Source: Neurospora crassa OR74A
Taxonomy: Eukaryota > Ascomycota > Sordariomycetes > Sordariales > Sordariaceae
Assembly (NCBI RefSeq): GCF_000182925.2
Contig: NC_026502.1
Coordinates: 4,340,001-4,404,000 of the forward strand
Direction of reading: 5' to 3'
DNA: 64,000 nucleotides
Shown: positions 12,724-22,471 of the stretch, one piece after another
Numbering within the stretch: the stretch's first letter is position 1
Layout of the letters: every line of letters begins with the position of its first letter
Translations under genes and position numbers: made by a program
The notes under the pieces: model-generated
What the model saw: only the letters and a program-made list of their open reading frames with translations
Told to the model about the DNA's origin: nothing
The model's database searches: none

Positions 12724-12823
12724 NNNNNNNNNNNNNNNNNNNNNNNNNNNNNNNNNNNNNNNNNNNNNNNNNNNNNNNNNNNNNNNNNNNNNNNNNNNNN
12801 NNNNNNNNNNNNNNNNNNNNNNN
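12724..12823. other. Assembly gap (100 N)
   Basis: Exactly 100 N; it ends 18 bases before the right end of the nested element and probably hides most of its 3' LTR. Confidence 0.99.
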
Positions 12824-15800
12824 GGTTTCCTCGCCATTTCATTAGTAATAGAATAGAAAGCCGAAGAGGGTTTAAGGGCGACCTCTAATTGTAATAATAG
12901 GGTTCTCTAGAATTATAAAATAAATTAGGTACTATAATTGGAAATAATAGAATTTAGTAGACTATAAATACTATAGACTCTCTCTATAAAACGTTCTATT
13001 AATTCCTCTACTATTAAACTTATAGTAGGGATATAATATTATATTTTTATTAATTGATTAATAATAATAATAATATATTTAAAGTCTTATTTATAGTATA
13101 AATAGAGTGTAAATAGAGTAATATAGTCGATCGAAATATCCTTCTATAGTATAAAGGGTACTATTAATAGTTTTAAGAAATTATAGGGGGCGTATTATAA
13201 TAGTTTGGACTTAGTGTATATTAAATAAGTTTTATAGTACGACCGGACTATAGCGTATATTCCTAATTAAAAGAAGGACTGTAATAATAGTAAGTAAGTC
13301 TTTTTACGACCTAGGTAACCGGCGGCCGGCGAATTATAAACGTATTGGAGGAGCGAGAAATAAAATTTTATATTAATAGGGTTAATAAGGATAGTGCTAT
13401 AAAAGTACGCCCGTCCTTAAATTGTATAATATTCAGCGAAGGGGATCCATTTTATATAGTCCTTAACCTCTTTAAATTATATTCGACGGTTAAAGTCCGT
13501 TAGGTATATAATAATATTTTAAAGTATTATTGACTTTTTATAACCCTCTACTACTAAATTATTTATTAATTTTTTGTTTAATACCTTTAAATTATAAATA
13601 TATTCGGTATTAATATTAACCTCCTTATTTCTATCCTCTAAAATAAATATTCTATTAATAAAGATATTATAGTTAAATAAAATTTTATTTTTAATTAATA
13701 GCCTCTTATTAATATTATCCTTAAGTAAGTCTTTTAACTTCCTACTTAGTATATTAGGATATATTTATAAAGATTTAGGGTAGTATTTAATTATAAAATT
13801 AAAATAGGAGAGGAATTAAAACTAATGTATATAATAGGGAATAAATTACTTATTAATTATAAAAATCTTTAAACTTTTATAGTTAGTAAGGATTTTAAAC
13901 GGTTTTTAGGCACCTTCCAACTTAAGACGCTACTCCTCAAAAACTTTAATAATAGCGAATAATTCTTTATTATAAATATTATAATTATATTTAATTAAAG
14001 AATATTATTAATTAAAGTAAATAATTAAATATAAAATTCCCTTCTTATTATACTAGGATAGAATACTACTATAAACTTAATTCGAAGTATCCGTTTCAAT
14101 AATAGTCTATTTAGACTAATTGTAGATTCGAAGTACCGGACTACTATTAAAAGCTTTTTTAAAAATTTTAAAGGACTTTTAATATTAATTAATCTATTAT
14201 TAATTAATTAACTTCTTTATTAATTCGTATAATAGACTAGTAATAATTAAAAAGTATTTAATAAATTATTAATAGAAATTAACGAAGTTTAGGAAATATT
14301 ATAGCGCTCTCTTAGTCTTTAGAACTTCCCAAATTACAATAGCAGAAACCTTATTAAAATCTATTTTAAATCCTTCCAGTATAATAATTAAACTTAAGTA
14401 TTTCGTCCTTATAATATAGAATTCGTACTTATTAATATCGATTTAAAGTCCCGCTTAGATTATTCGTTAGAGGACCTCCTTAATGTAATCCTCGTAGTCT
14501 TCCTCGTTATTTAAATAAATTAGAATATTATTAAAGTATATTATTGTATATACGTTAAGGATATTATATAGAATATTATTAATATAGTTCTAAAAAGTCC
14601 TTAGGGCGCCCTAGAGGCCGAATAGGTAGACAATAAATTCGTAGAGGCCAAACCGAGTAATAAAAGCGGTAAATTATTTATATCCCTCTTTTATACGAAT
14701 TTTATTAAATATAATAATTATATTGAATTTAATAAAAATTTTTACGCGACAAATTATATTAAGGGTCTCCTTAATTAATAGTAGAAGGTAATATAATTTT
14801 AGTATTATATTATTAATACCGTAGTAATTAATATAAATACGGACGCCGCTATTAAGCTTTTTAATTAAAAGAATAGGAAATATAATTATAAATTAAAATA
14901 GGTAAATAAAATTCTTTTTTAAGTTATCGTTAATTTACTTCTTAATAATACTAACCTTTATTAGGGATATATAGCGCGGCCGTACGTTAGGAAGAATTAC
15001 CTCTAATTATAATTTAATCTTATAGTTATATAAATAGTAAAGCGGGACTTCTTTAGCTAAGGAGGGGAAGAACGCCGCTACTTCGTTAATATACCGGCGA
15101 CCCTCTAACTTTTTTAAGAGGGTAATAATTTCGTTTCTTATTTTAACTGGGCGGTCGGCCTTATTAAGGAACTTCTTTGTATCTTTATTGGAAATTTTAA
15201 TTAAATATACCTGCTGGATTATTTCTTTATAAAGTAGTACGTCCTAATTGAAGTTACTAATTAAATAAATTACCTTAGTTAGAACCGTTGCTTCCCGAAA
15301 TTCCTTAAATAAATAAACGTTAATTAAATTGTTAATAAAGGGGTAGAGGAGGGGAAGGAGACTTTCTTTATATTACTAACTATTATTAACTATAATATTT
15401 ATAATTATTTCCTTAATTAAATCTATATCCCGAATTTTAATTGTAATAGCCAACCTTTCGAATTTAATATAATTTATAATATACAACTATAAGTATTAGA
15501 ATTTGTAAATGAAATTAAAAGTAGCTATATTAAATTCTCTAATATTGCTTAGTTCAATAGAAGAGGTCCTATTGAAATTATAGTAGTAACCGGCGCGGGG
15601 GCGTTTTATACCTACGGAAATATATTAATTATTTAAATGGATATAGGGGTTATAATACGCCGGGCTTTTAATTTTAATAAGAAGGGCCGCTGTACCTATA
15701 ATACCGATCTTAAATCCGGCTCTATTAATTATTAGTACTTTAATAGGGAGTGAAATAAATTAATAATTATCTTAGAGAGCAAACGAAGTCCTTTTATTAT

Positions 15801-18482
15801 TCTCTACTATAAAAAATAGTAACGGTAATAGTAGTAGCGATTTTACTTAAATAGGGTAAATAATTCCGTTCCTTAGGTTTACTACTAGTATTTGTAGTAG
15901 TAGTAGCGGCGTTAATTCTATTCGAATAGGATTAATAATTAGTATCCTCCGGGCGGGAGGAATAGTTTTATACTTCGGGGCTAGTTAGTAAAATAAGGTA
16001 TTCTTACTATAAATAGCTACGATCGAGATTAGGTTAGTAAGAGCTTTTAGCGCTGTTAATTAATCTCTAAGAAAATTAATAGGCAAATAACGACTTTAAT
16101 AAATAGAGTTAATAAAATATACTCTATACCGGTTGTAATTAATTTCGGGCTTATAGTATTGTATTTAGGGGAATTTTAAAATTATTAAATAATTCTTTAA
16201 AATATTATAAACCAAAAAGGTAATTATTTTATTATAGTATCCGATCCGGAGCTTAATTATTACCCTTTTAAAAATAATACCTTTAATTACCCTATCGGCG
16301 AGGACGAACTTCTTTACCTAGCGGAAACGAAAATAGGGAAGGTTATATTTAATTATAAAAGAATAATCGATAAAAGCGAATACGGAATAGCCAAAATTAA
16401 TAAGAGTAATATAATAATTTTTATACAATCTAATTATAATATAAGAAAATAAAAGTATTAAATTTAGGGAAGTAGAACTATTTAGCAATTATATTCTAAC
16501 TTCCTCTAAACCCTTTAACTCTATAAAGTTTAAAACTCGTTTCTATAGTAATAATAAGAAAGGCTTCTATATACAATTAAATATAGAAGTTAAGCATTTT
16601 CCGGTTCGTTATAATATTTATTACCGGCTATAGCGGTAGTAGTAATTACAATTAAAGTAGTAGCGGCGGTAGCAAATACAATTTTAATAGCGCAAACTTC
16701 CTTCCTATTATAATAGCCTTTACTTCTTCCCCTACCTTTATTCTTCTTACCCTTATTATACTAAGGGCCTTAAGAACTATAATTAACTAAAGCAAAGTAG
16801 TTATAAATAATATAGCCGTTACTACTATAATAGTAGTATTTACCTTCGTAAATATATTAATTAAAAACGTCCTTATAAATAAAAATAGTAAAATCGACAA
16901 CATCGAGGTCCATTTTATTACTACCCTAATTAATAGGAACGTTATTAGTATTATACGAATTAGTACCGCCCGTATTAATATTAGTGCTACTAGAGCCTCC
17001 ACCAATAGGAGTACTATTACTAAAGATCCGGGCATTTATTTTATAACAATAGTTAATATTCTCTAAATTACTAGCAATAGTACAATAGATTATAAATTAT
17101 TTCTTAAAATCGTTAGCCTTAAGAAGGTTATAATATATAAAAGCGTTACAAAGGCGCTTATTAATCTTATTACGTAGGTAATAAACCTTTATAGAATTAT
17201 CGAAGCTACAAAAATTTATTAAATTAGTAAACTCCAATTCGAATTCCGTAAAAAATATATTTTTTATAAAAAACTCCTCAAAGCAACGGCTAATATTTAT
17301 TTTTAAATTAATATTCTAAAAATAAATAATTAAGTACTCTATAAATTCAGCGCCTATTTTCCAATACTAGGAATCCGTATCTCCTCTATTCTAAATAATA
17401 TTTAAATTATTTTAAATACTAAATAAAATCTTAAAACCTAATAGTATAACAGTACAAATAATTTTAATATCCTTATTAATATATAGGAGGGGATTATACT
17501 TCTATTAAGATTAGATATAGAAACGCTATACTTTAAAAATTTCGCACTTACGAGCGGTATTAATATTCTCCTTACTAGTAAAAATCGGCGGATTTTCTAT
17601 AATTTGCCTTAAAGACAATATTTTACTAACGCTAGTACTAAATACTTTAATAAAATTATTATATAAGGACCTAATATTAGTATTATAAGATTTAAGTATA
17701 ATATAATTTATAGTAAAATTATTAAACTTCTTTTAAAGAATATTAAATTTAGTTATTAAATTAAAATAATCGAGGTTCTTCTAATCGAAATCATTTTGAA
17801 CTTTAATAGCTACTATACAAACAATCTATAATTCATCCTCGCTACATTCGAAGTTAATAGTAATATCCTTATATTAAGCGAAGTTATTATAATAAAGGCG
17901 ACCGAGCGGGGTAATAATCAAGTAGAAAGTAGGGTTTTAAACAATATTATTAACTATATTAAAATAGGCGCAAGGAATAGCCTTCTTCTCCTCATCGTTA
18001 TTAATACTAATAAGAAGGTCGCTAACCGCTACCGAAGGAAGGAACTTAATAAATACTATTTAATAAACAGCAACATTAGTAGTATTAATAATTTTATTAA
18101 ATATTTTATAAATATTATTTAAATTAAATAGTATACTTTTAAGAGGAATACCGAAATTAATAAAATTATTAGTATTATTAATAAGTAAGAAGGATATATA
18201 ATTACTATTCTCGTTATTTAATATAAGAAAAATAAGTAATTATGTAAGGCGGTCTCTTATTCCTTAAATAAAGAATGCCTACCTTTATTTACTAAATAAA
18301 GGGAGTGGGATTAGGATTGCGATTGTTGTAACTATAATTGTCGGTCGGGGTTTTAGGGTACTAAATTCGGCGATTCGTCGACGAGGCGATTCCTATACGC
18401 GTGCGCTAATATTGGAAATTAATTGTACGTTGAAAGAGAGGTTTTTGTGCTATAAATATAATAGTTAAAAGGTGCAATTAAT

Positions 18483-18745
18483 TATTACGGGCAAAGGGTA
18501 GATGGTAGATGTGACTATGTGTAATTGTACGAAGGAGAAAGGAAGAGAAGTATAATTGAGTACCTAGAAGGCTGGCCTTATGAAGGCAACCGCCGGCGGA
18601 TCTAATAGACCCGCGGCAGGCAGCGTTCTGACCAATCAACTGCCGGCAATAGTCGGCTTGCCGGCGGTAATAACAGCGTACGGCAGTCTTAGAAGCTACT
18701 GTACGCTGGCACCAGGCACAAGGCACACAGGCTAACCCTGTGACA
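18483..18745 (-). repeat. LTR (5' LTR in element orientation), 263 bp
   Basis: Same length as 5263-5525 with only transition differences. This copy keeps more G/C, for example in the last 50 bases, so it is the less mutated one. An 82-codon open frame across it is an accident of the LTR, not a gene. Confidence 0.9.
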
Positions 18746-19069
18746 AAAGTTATATTAATATAATAAATATAGGTCTTATTTTATTTTATATTTTACTAAT
18801 TTCCCTATTTAATAAATTGTTAATTTAATAAATACTTTCTTCGAGTAAGATTTTACACTTGTACTTCTTATATTAATATAAAATTCTCCAAATATATTTT
18901 CTTATAGTAATTTTACACTAATATTCTATAATAACCTTTAAAATTTTACAATTATAGTTTCCTAGTATATATAGTTATTTATAAAGGCTTAAAGTTATAT
19001 CTTATTATCTATACTTAATATTAAACTCTCTCTTTATAACTGGAAAAAAATAAACTTTTTCTTCAGAAA

Positions 19070-19150
19070 TAACTATTTGGCTTAGTGGCTAAGTAGTTAA
19101 TGAAGTAGTTCTTCATTATTAGATCCGTGTTCGATTCCTTGTTGTAGTCA
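19070..19150 (+). other. tRNA-like / SINE-like segment with A-box and B-box matches
   Basis: TGGCTTAGTGG (19078-19088) matches the Pol III A-box consensus TRGCNNAGYNGG. GTGTTCGATTCC (19127-19138) resembles the B-box GGTTCGANTCC. Spacing suits a tRNA with a long variable region or a tRNA-derived element. A perfect 7-bp hairpin (AATGAAG/CTTCATT, loop TAGTT) lies between them. The acceptor and T stems pair poorly, so it is not a functional tRNA as it stands. It may be a RIP-damaged tRNA gene or a tRNA-derived short element. Confidence 0.35.
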
Positions 19151-19487
19151 ACATTTTTGGATATACTCTTATATATACTTAAATTTATTTGGAAAAAGAA
19201 ATCTAGTATTAACCTTCTTACTTATAATATAAATTATAATTATATTTTTTGAATAAGTAAATTTAAGTTCAAAATCAATTTATTCTATTAAAATAGTCCT
19301 AATTAATGGAAAATCATTTTACATTTTAAAATATACTTTAATATTAAAATAAAGTATTCGAGAAGCTAATCTTGTTATAAGAAAATAAATATTAATATAT
19401 ATTAATTTTTTTATTAAACTTTTATCTTATTCCAAAATTATCTTTTTCAAAAATGATAAACTTTTACAGTCTACGAATTTCTAGTCG

Positions 19488-19507
19488 AACTGATCCATGG
19501 ATCAGTT
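19488..19507. repeat. 20-bp perfect palindrome inside a larger inverted repeat
   Basis: AACTGATCCATGGATCAGTT equals its own reverse complement. It is nearly centred between TTTTACAGT (19462-19470) and ACTGTAAAA (19528-19536), which are also reverse complements. The pair forms a nested, roughly 75-bp inverted-repeat structure. Confidence 0.75.
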
Positions 19508-19535
19508 TCAGGTCAAAATGAAAAATAACTGTAAA

Positions 19536-19580
19536 ATTCTTCCCAAGATGGTTTTCTACAACCCGGGTGGCGCGCTATGG
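19536..19580 (-). repeat. Right terminal inverted repeat (about 45 bp)
   Basis: Reverse complement partner of 4979-5023; the outer 15 bases match perfectly. Composition returns to normal directly outside it. Confidence 0.6.
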
Positions 19581-20101
19581 TTCAGTTCCCCGGCTTCCAC
19601 TTTATGTAACAGACGGAACTGAAAGCAGAGCGCTGGCAGGCACGGGGTCATGCCTTAGCAGCGGCGGAAAGCTCTAGCTGAGGGTCAGTTAATATGGCAA
19701 TGCAAAGGGACATGCAAGTACGGCAGAATCTTCGCATTGATGCAGGTACCCTCTTAACGCTTGCTCCCCGCCGTTTGCTGCCGTCTGCTAGGCGCGTGCC
19801 TCTGCGCATTTAGCGGGCGCACGTCATCGCACCCCCACCACACTTTGATCGGCCGAGTCCAGATTAATATCCACTTTTGCCTCCCGCAACTGCAGCCAAA
19901 GAGCCAGGGCACTGCGCTGGGCTCTGTGCGACTGCCGCCGCCAAGTGCAACAAAGTGTCCAACGAGGTTCTCATTTATTTTCTTTTCTTCAGTTTCAACC
20001 AAGTCACCCTCTCGCTGTTTTTGAAGCGCGCTGGTCGTTGCCGTCTTTTTTTCAACACCGTCCACTTCCAGGTTCCCAAACTGTCACACCGCGCGCCCAC
20101 C
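19581..20101. other. Upstream region of the AP-3 sigma gene
   Basis: Normal composition resumes here. It should contain the promoter and 5' leader of the following gene. No specific motif recognised; open frames entering the gene from this side are in non-coding context. Confidence 0.5.
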
Positions 20102-20762
20102 ATGATCAACGCATTCCTCGTCTTCAACGGCCAAGGCCAACCGCGCCTCACCAAATTCTACACCCAACTTGTATGTTCCCCTTCTACTTCCATCGCCTAC
20201 CCTTCCTCATCACAGCCACTGCTGACACCTCTCTTCCCATTTGTAGGACACATCAATCCAACAACGACTCATCTCCGAGATCTTCACCCTCGTTGCCAAC
20301 CGTCCAAAGGGCTCCTGCAACTTCCTCCCCCTCCCGCCCCTCCTCGCCGCCTCCAGCACCTCCACCTCCTCGTCCGAACCACACAACGACGTCCCCTCCC
20401 TTGTAACCTACCGCAACTATGCTACCCTCTATTTCATCATCATCTCAACCTCGACCGAGTCGCCACTGGCTCTTATCGATCTGATTCAAGTATATGTCGA
20501 ATCTCTGGACAGGTTGTTTGAGAATGTGTGCGAGTTGGATCTGATCTTCAACTTTGAGACACTGCATGCAACACTGGGCGAGATGATTGTGGGAGGAGTG
20601 GTGATTGAGACAAATATGGAGAAGATTGTGCAGGGCGTGAGAGCGCAGGGGACGGTGGCCAAGAGGCCGGTTAACGAGAGTAGGGGAGGCGGCATGGGGC
20701 TAGGGAGTGGACTGGGGGCTGGGTTGGGAATGGGAGGGAATTTTGTCTGGAGTGGGCGATGA
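20102..20762 (+). CDS. aps3: AP-3 adaptor complex sigma (small) subunit
   Basis: Exons 20102-20170 and 20247-20762 (intron 76 bp, donor GTATGT, branch GCTGAC, acceptor TTGTAG) give 194 residues. The product starts MINAFLVFNGQGQPRLTKFY, then has YRNYATLYFIIISTSTESPL and DLIQVYVESLDRLFENVCEL. It continues with EMIVGGVVIETNMEKIV. These are the clathrin-adaptor small-chain landmarks, and FENVCELDLIF with GGVVIETN is typical of the sigma-3 class rather than sigma-1 or sigma-2. AP-3 sorts cargo from Golgi/endosome membranes to the vacuole (family knowledge). A Ser/Pro-rich insert (about residues 47-64) and a Gly-rich C-terminal tail are fungal-type additions. The neighbour on the right is convergent. 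Confidence 0.92.
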
Positions 20763-21074
20763 GGTTCTAGGAGCCAGCATGGTCTTTACATTAATGCGCT
20801 CCGGTGTTCGGGGTCCCTAGGGGGTGGCTTTGTGCGTGAAGAGACTGGAAGCTGCCATCCGGGACCGAAGCTCATACAGCCTTCGAGTAACCGTCATTCA
20901 AAGAAGGCGACAAGATGCCACATAAGCATGATACCAACAAGGAGCAGAAACCATAGATACCCACACCTCCCCAAGGTATTACAACGCCAAACACCCACAA
21001 AAGGATACTATACAAAGCATGATACAATCGGCTTGGTCCTGTCAATCCCAAGCCTCAGCCCTGTCTGTCCAACA
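20763..21074. other. Convergent 3' intergenic region
   Basis: Lies between the stops of the AP-3 sigma gene and the minus-strand mitochondrial-type gene; both 3' UTRs are expected here. Nothing else seen. Confidence 0.5.
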
Positions 21075-21648
21075 CTACATCTGCCGAGGACGGGACCCGC
21101 CTTGGACGCTAGCCTGCGACTCCTGGGACTGGATCCTCGCGACGGGCTTGGGAGCTTCATATTCGAAGCCAAGGGAGTTCCAGAACCACTGTCGGAACTG
21201 AGCATGGAAGTTAGGCACATATGGGTCATCAAGAAGTGAAGTGGGCAAACATACCTCATAGAAAGGCTGCCTCTCGTCCTTCCAGTCCGCAAATAGGAGG
21301 CAGTAAATGAGGACAACTAGATCACCATCAACATCAGGTCATCAAATCACACCCAGTGGAATACCCACAACTAATAGTCCCCAACTGCGCCAACTGCACC
21401 ATCTTGTTCCATCTCGGCCTCTGCGCAATGTGGTGAATCTTCCTCTTGTACCGCTTCTCGTACTTGAGCTGTTCCTGCGGGCTCATGGTCTTGAAATCGG
21501 GCGGCCATGTTTTCTTGGCCGGGTACTGTGTGAGAAGGGCGGGACTGATGTGGGGGAGCTTGACAAAGGCTTGTGGCAGCTCGCTGGAATTGGCGGCTGT
21601 TGATGTTGATGCCTTTTGGGCGGCTTGCCGGATGGCTGTTCGGAACAT
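21075..21648 (-). CDS. Small mitochondrial-type single-pass membrane protein, function not recognised
   Basis: Three exons (21648-21372, 21316-21255, 21197-21075; introns 55 and 57 bp) join in frame to 153 residues. The second intron has a clean donor (GTATGT) and acceptor (CTCAG); the first has a weak donor (GTTGTG), but only this join keeps a continuous hydrophobic segment. The start MFRTAIRQAAQKASTSTAA looks like a mitochondrial presequence. Next come LPHISPALLTQYPAKKTWPP and a very basic helix (EQLKYEKRYKRKIHHIAQR). One transmembrane segment follows (QLAQLGTIIVLIYCLLFADW). The tail after it includes FRQWFWNSLGFEYEAPKPVA. The layout suggests a matrix-side basic N-terminus anchored in the inner membrane. 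I do not recognise a named family. Confidence 0.7.
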
Positions 21649-22225
21649 TGTTTGTCGTTGTCTGTTAATAAGTGAGGAGTTCGTTGTTGTAAGTGACGAT
21701 AATGACGATACGTGTACGCGAGTAGTCGTAACAATAGGGTTCAGAGGGGAGTCCCGTTAGTGACAGGGGAGACTGGTCATTGGGGACAGAGTGAGATGGA
21801 TCATATGGAGCTCATGATGGAGTTGATCACTGCATGGATCCAAGGCCATTTCGAGGTTGCCCGATAAGATAAGAGGTCAGTTTGTGGCTGGTGAGTAACT
21901 TCAGCAGATTGACTAGGTCTACACTACTGTACGTAGCTCTTACTTAGCCACCGACTAAAATGATAGAGCCCGGTACATAAGCCACAGTCCGCCAAGCGAT
22001 GTCGCGGCAAGGGACTGGAGTCAGTAGATGCCGCCGTCTTGCCGTCGGGCGGTGCCTGAGAGGGACTGGACTGCACTGACCCCGCGAAATGCCCGGGCGT
22101 TACAGTGCTTCAGTTCAGTTCCGTTGCCGTGCCCCTCCAAACCAAAGAATCTGGATTGCTGGAGGCGACTGACTGAGCGAGTTCCCTTCCGTTGCCGCCG
22201 TTGTCGTCCCAAAATTTCCGGAATC

Positions 22226-22232
22226 TGACTCA
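22226..22232 (+). promoter_or_regulatory. TGACTCA, CPC1/Gcn4-type binding site
   Basis: Perfect match to the site bound by the Neurospora CPC1 and yeast Gcn4 bZIP activators. It lies 240 bp upstream of the leucyl-tRNA synthetase start, a type of gene known to be under general amino acid (cross-pathway) control. A near variant (TGACTGA) lies about 60 bp further upstream. Confidence 0.65.
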
Positions 22233-22353
22233 ATTCCACAGGTCAGTCATCCCGTCAAACAACCCAAGCAGCAGCAGCACTCTCCTCTAGTATTCTAGCT
22301 CTGGCTTCAGTTCTTGTCGCCTCGCTGTGCTGTGCTTGTAGGTACAACAGTCA

Positions 22354-22368
22354 ATGCCGAGTTTCTAA
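22354..22368 (+). other. Possible upstream ORF in the LeuRS leader (MPSF, stop)
   Basis: A five-codon frame ATG CCG AGT TTC TAA ends 103 bp before the main start. It matters only if the mRNA starts upstream of it and the region is not spliced out; the preceding CTTGTAG could be an acceptor of a leader intron. Confidence 0.3.
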
Positions 22369-22471
22369 CACTTTCAGTTTGCGAAACAGAGAATTCGCAG
22401 TCCGGGTCGCCGACTTCGGTCTTTTCTTTTCTTCTTCACCACCAAGACCAGACATCACCGCATAAACAAAC

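Larger units (their letters stand above)
6552..12841 (+). mobile_element. Second LTR-type element nested in the Gypsy integrase, plus orientation, broken
   Basis: The minus-strand integrase coding similarity stops at about 6550 and resumes at about 12842. Both sides carry the target bases (A)TTAG (6547-6551 and 12841/12842-12845). The left end begins TGATTTGGGGTGG. An 18-bp segment at the right end (12824-12841, GGTTTCCTCGCCATTTCA) matches 7222-7239 allowing only C/T and G/A changes. This suggests a 5' LTR at 6552-7239 (688 bp) and a 3' LTR mostly lost in the third gap. A plus-strand, decayed gag-like stretch (about 9100-10150) ending in an Arg/Gly-rich segment (about 10080-10150) fits the plus orientation. 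No reverse transcriptase or integrase could be recognised between the gaps, so the family is undetermined. Target duplication length (4 or 5 bp) depends on which A is assigned to the element. Heavily broken. Confidence 0.6.
5263..18745 (-). mobile_element. Ty3/Gypsy LTR retrotransposon, broken, minus orientation, hosting a nested element
   Basis: Direct repeats of 263 bp bound the element, and AAAGT flanks it on both sides (5258-5262 and 18746-18750) as a 5-bp target duplication. LTR ends fit TGTCAC...GTGACA once RIP-type changes are allowed. A purine-rich tract (GGGGAAG on the minus strand, 5526-5532) abuts the left LTR, as a polypurine tract should abut the 3' LTR. Decayed Gypsy pol is recognisable on the minus strand: reverse transcriptase near 14450-14950 and integrase core near 12850-13400. 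The distal integrase is at about 5900-6550, on the far side of the inner insertion. The interval 16600-18300 is the expected gag end. The element is thoroughly degraded (many dozens of breaks) and clearly dead. Internal sequence is AT-rich throughout. The true length is unknown because of three assembly gaps. Confidence 0.85.
18746..19535. other. AT-rich RIP-affected remainder of the outer element
   Basis: AT-rich sequence between the LTR target duplication and the right inverted repeat. It holds the tRNA-like segment and the palindrome listed separately and no gene. Confidence 0.6.
4979..19580. mobile_element. Old terminal-inverted-repeat element, interrupted by an LTR element and decayed by RIP
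   Basis: The 15 bases CCATAGCGCGCCACC at 4979-4993 recur as a perfect reverse complement at 19566-19580. These two points are also the borders where ordinary DNA changes to extremely AT-rich DNA. The similarity continues inward imperfectly for about 30 more bases, giving inverted repeats of about 45 bp (4979-5023 and 19536-19580). Subtracting the LTR element and its target duplication leaves about 1.1 kb, the size of a small non-autonomous TIR element. No transposase frame is visible in that remainder. No clear target duplication was seen outside the repeats, so the superfamily is unknown. The interpretation as a transposon is inference from geometry. Confidence 0.5.
21649..22471. other. Divergent promoter region of the mitochondrial-type gene and LeuRS
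   Basis: An 823-bp stretch between two divergent starts. It contains the TGACTCA site and a short upstream open reading frame listed separately. Confidence 0.6.

Noticed and set aside
16787-17035. Minus-strand hydrophobic 82-codon frame in the AT-rich block
   Set aside because: Ile/Leu/Val-rich only because the DNA is RIP-mutated; it lies in the degraded Gypsy element.
4921-19600. GCTTCCACTT just outside both borders of the AT-rich block as a long target duplication
   Set aside because: It does not abut the inverted repeats at equal distances, and similar words occur twice on the left; likely coincidence.
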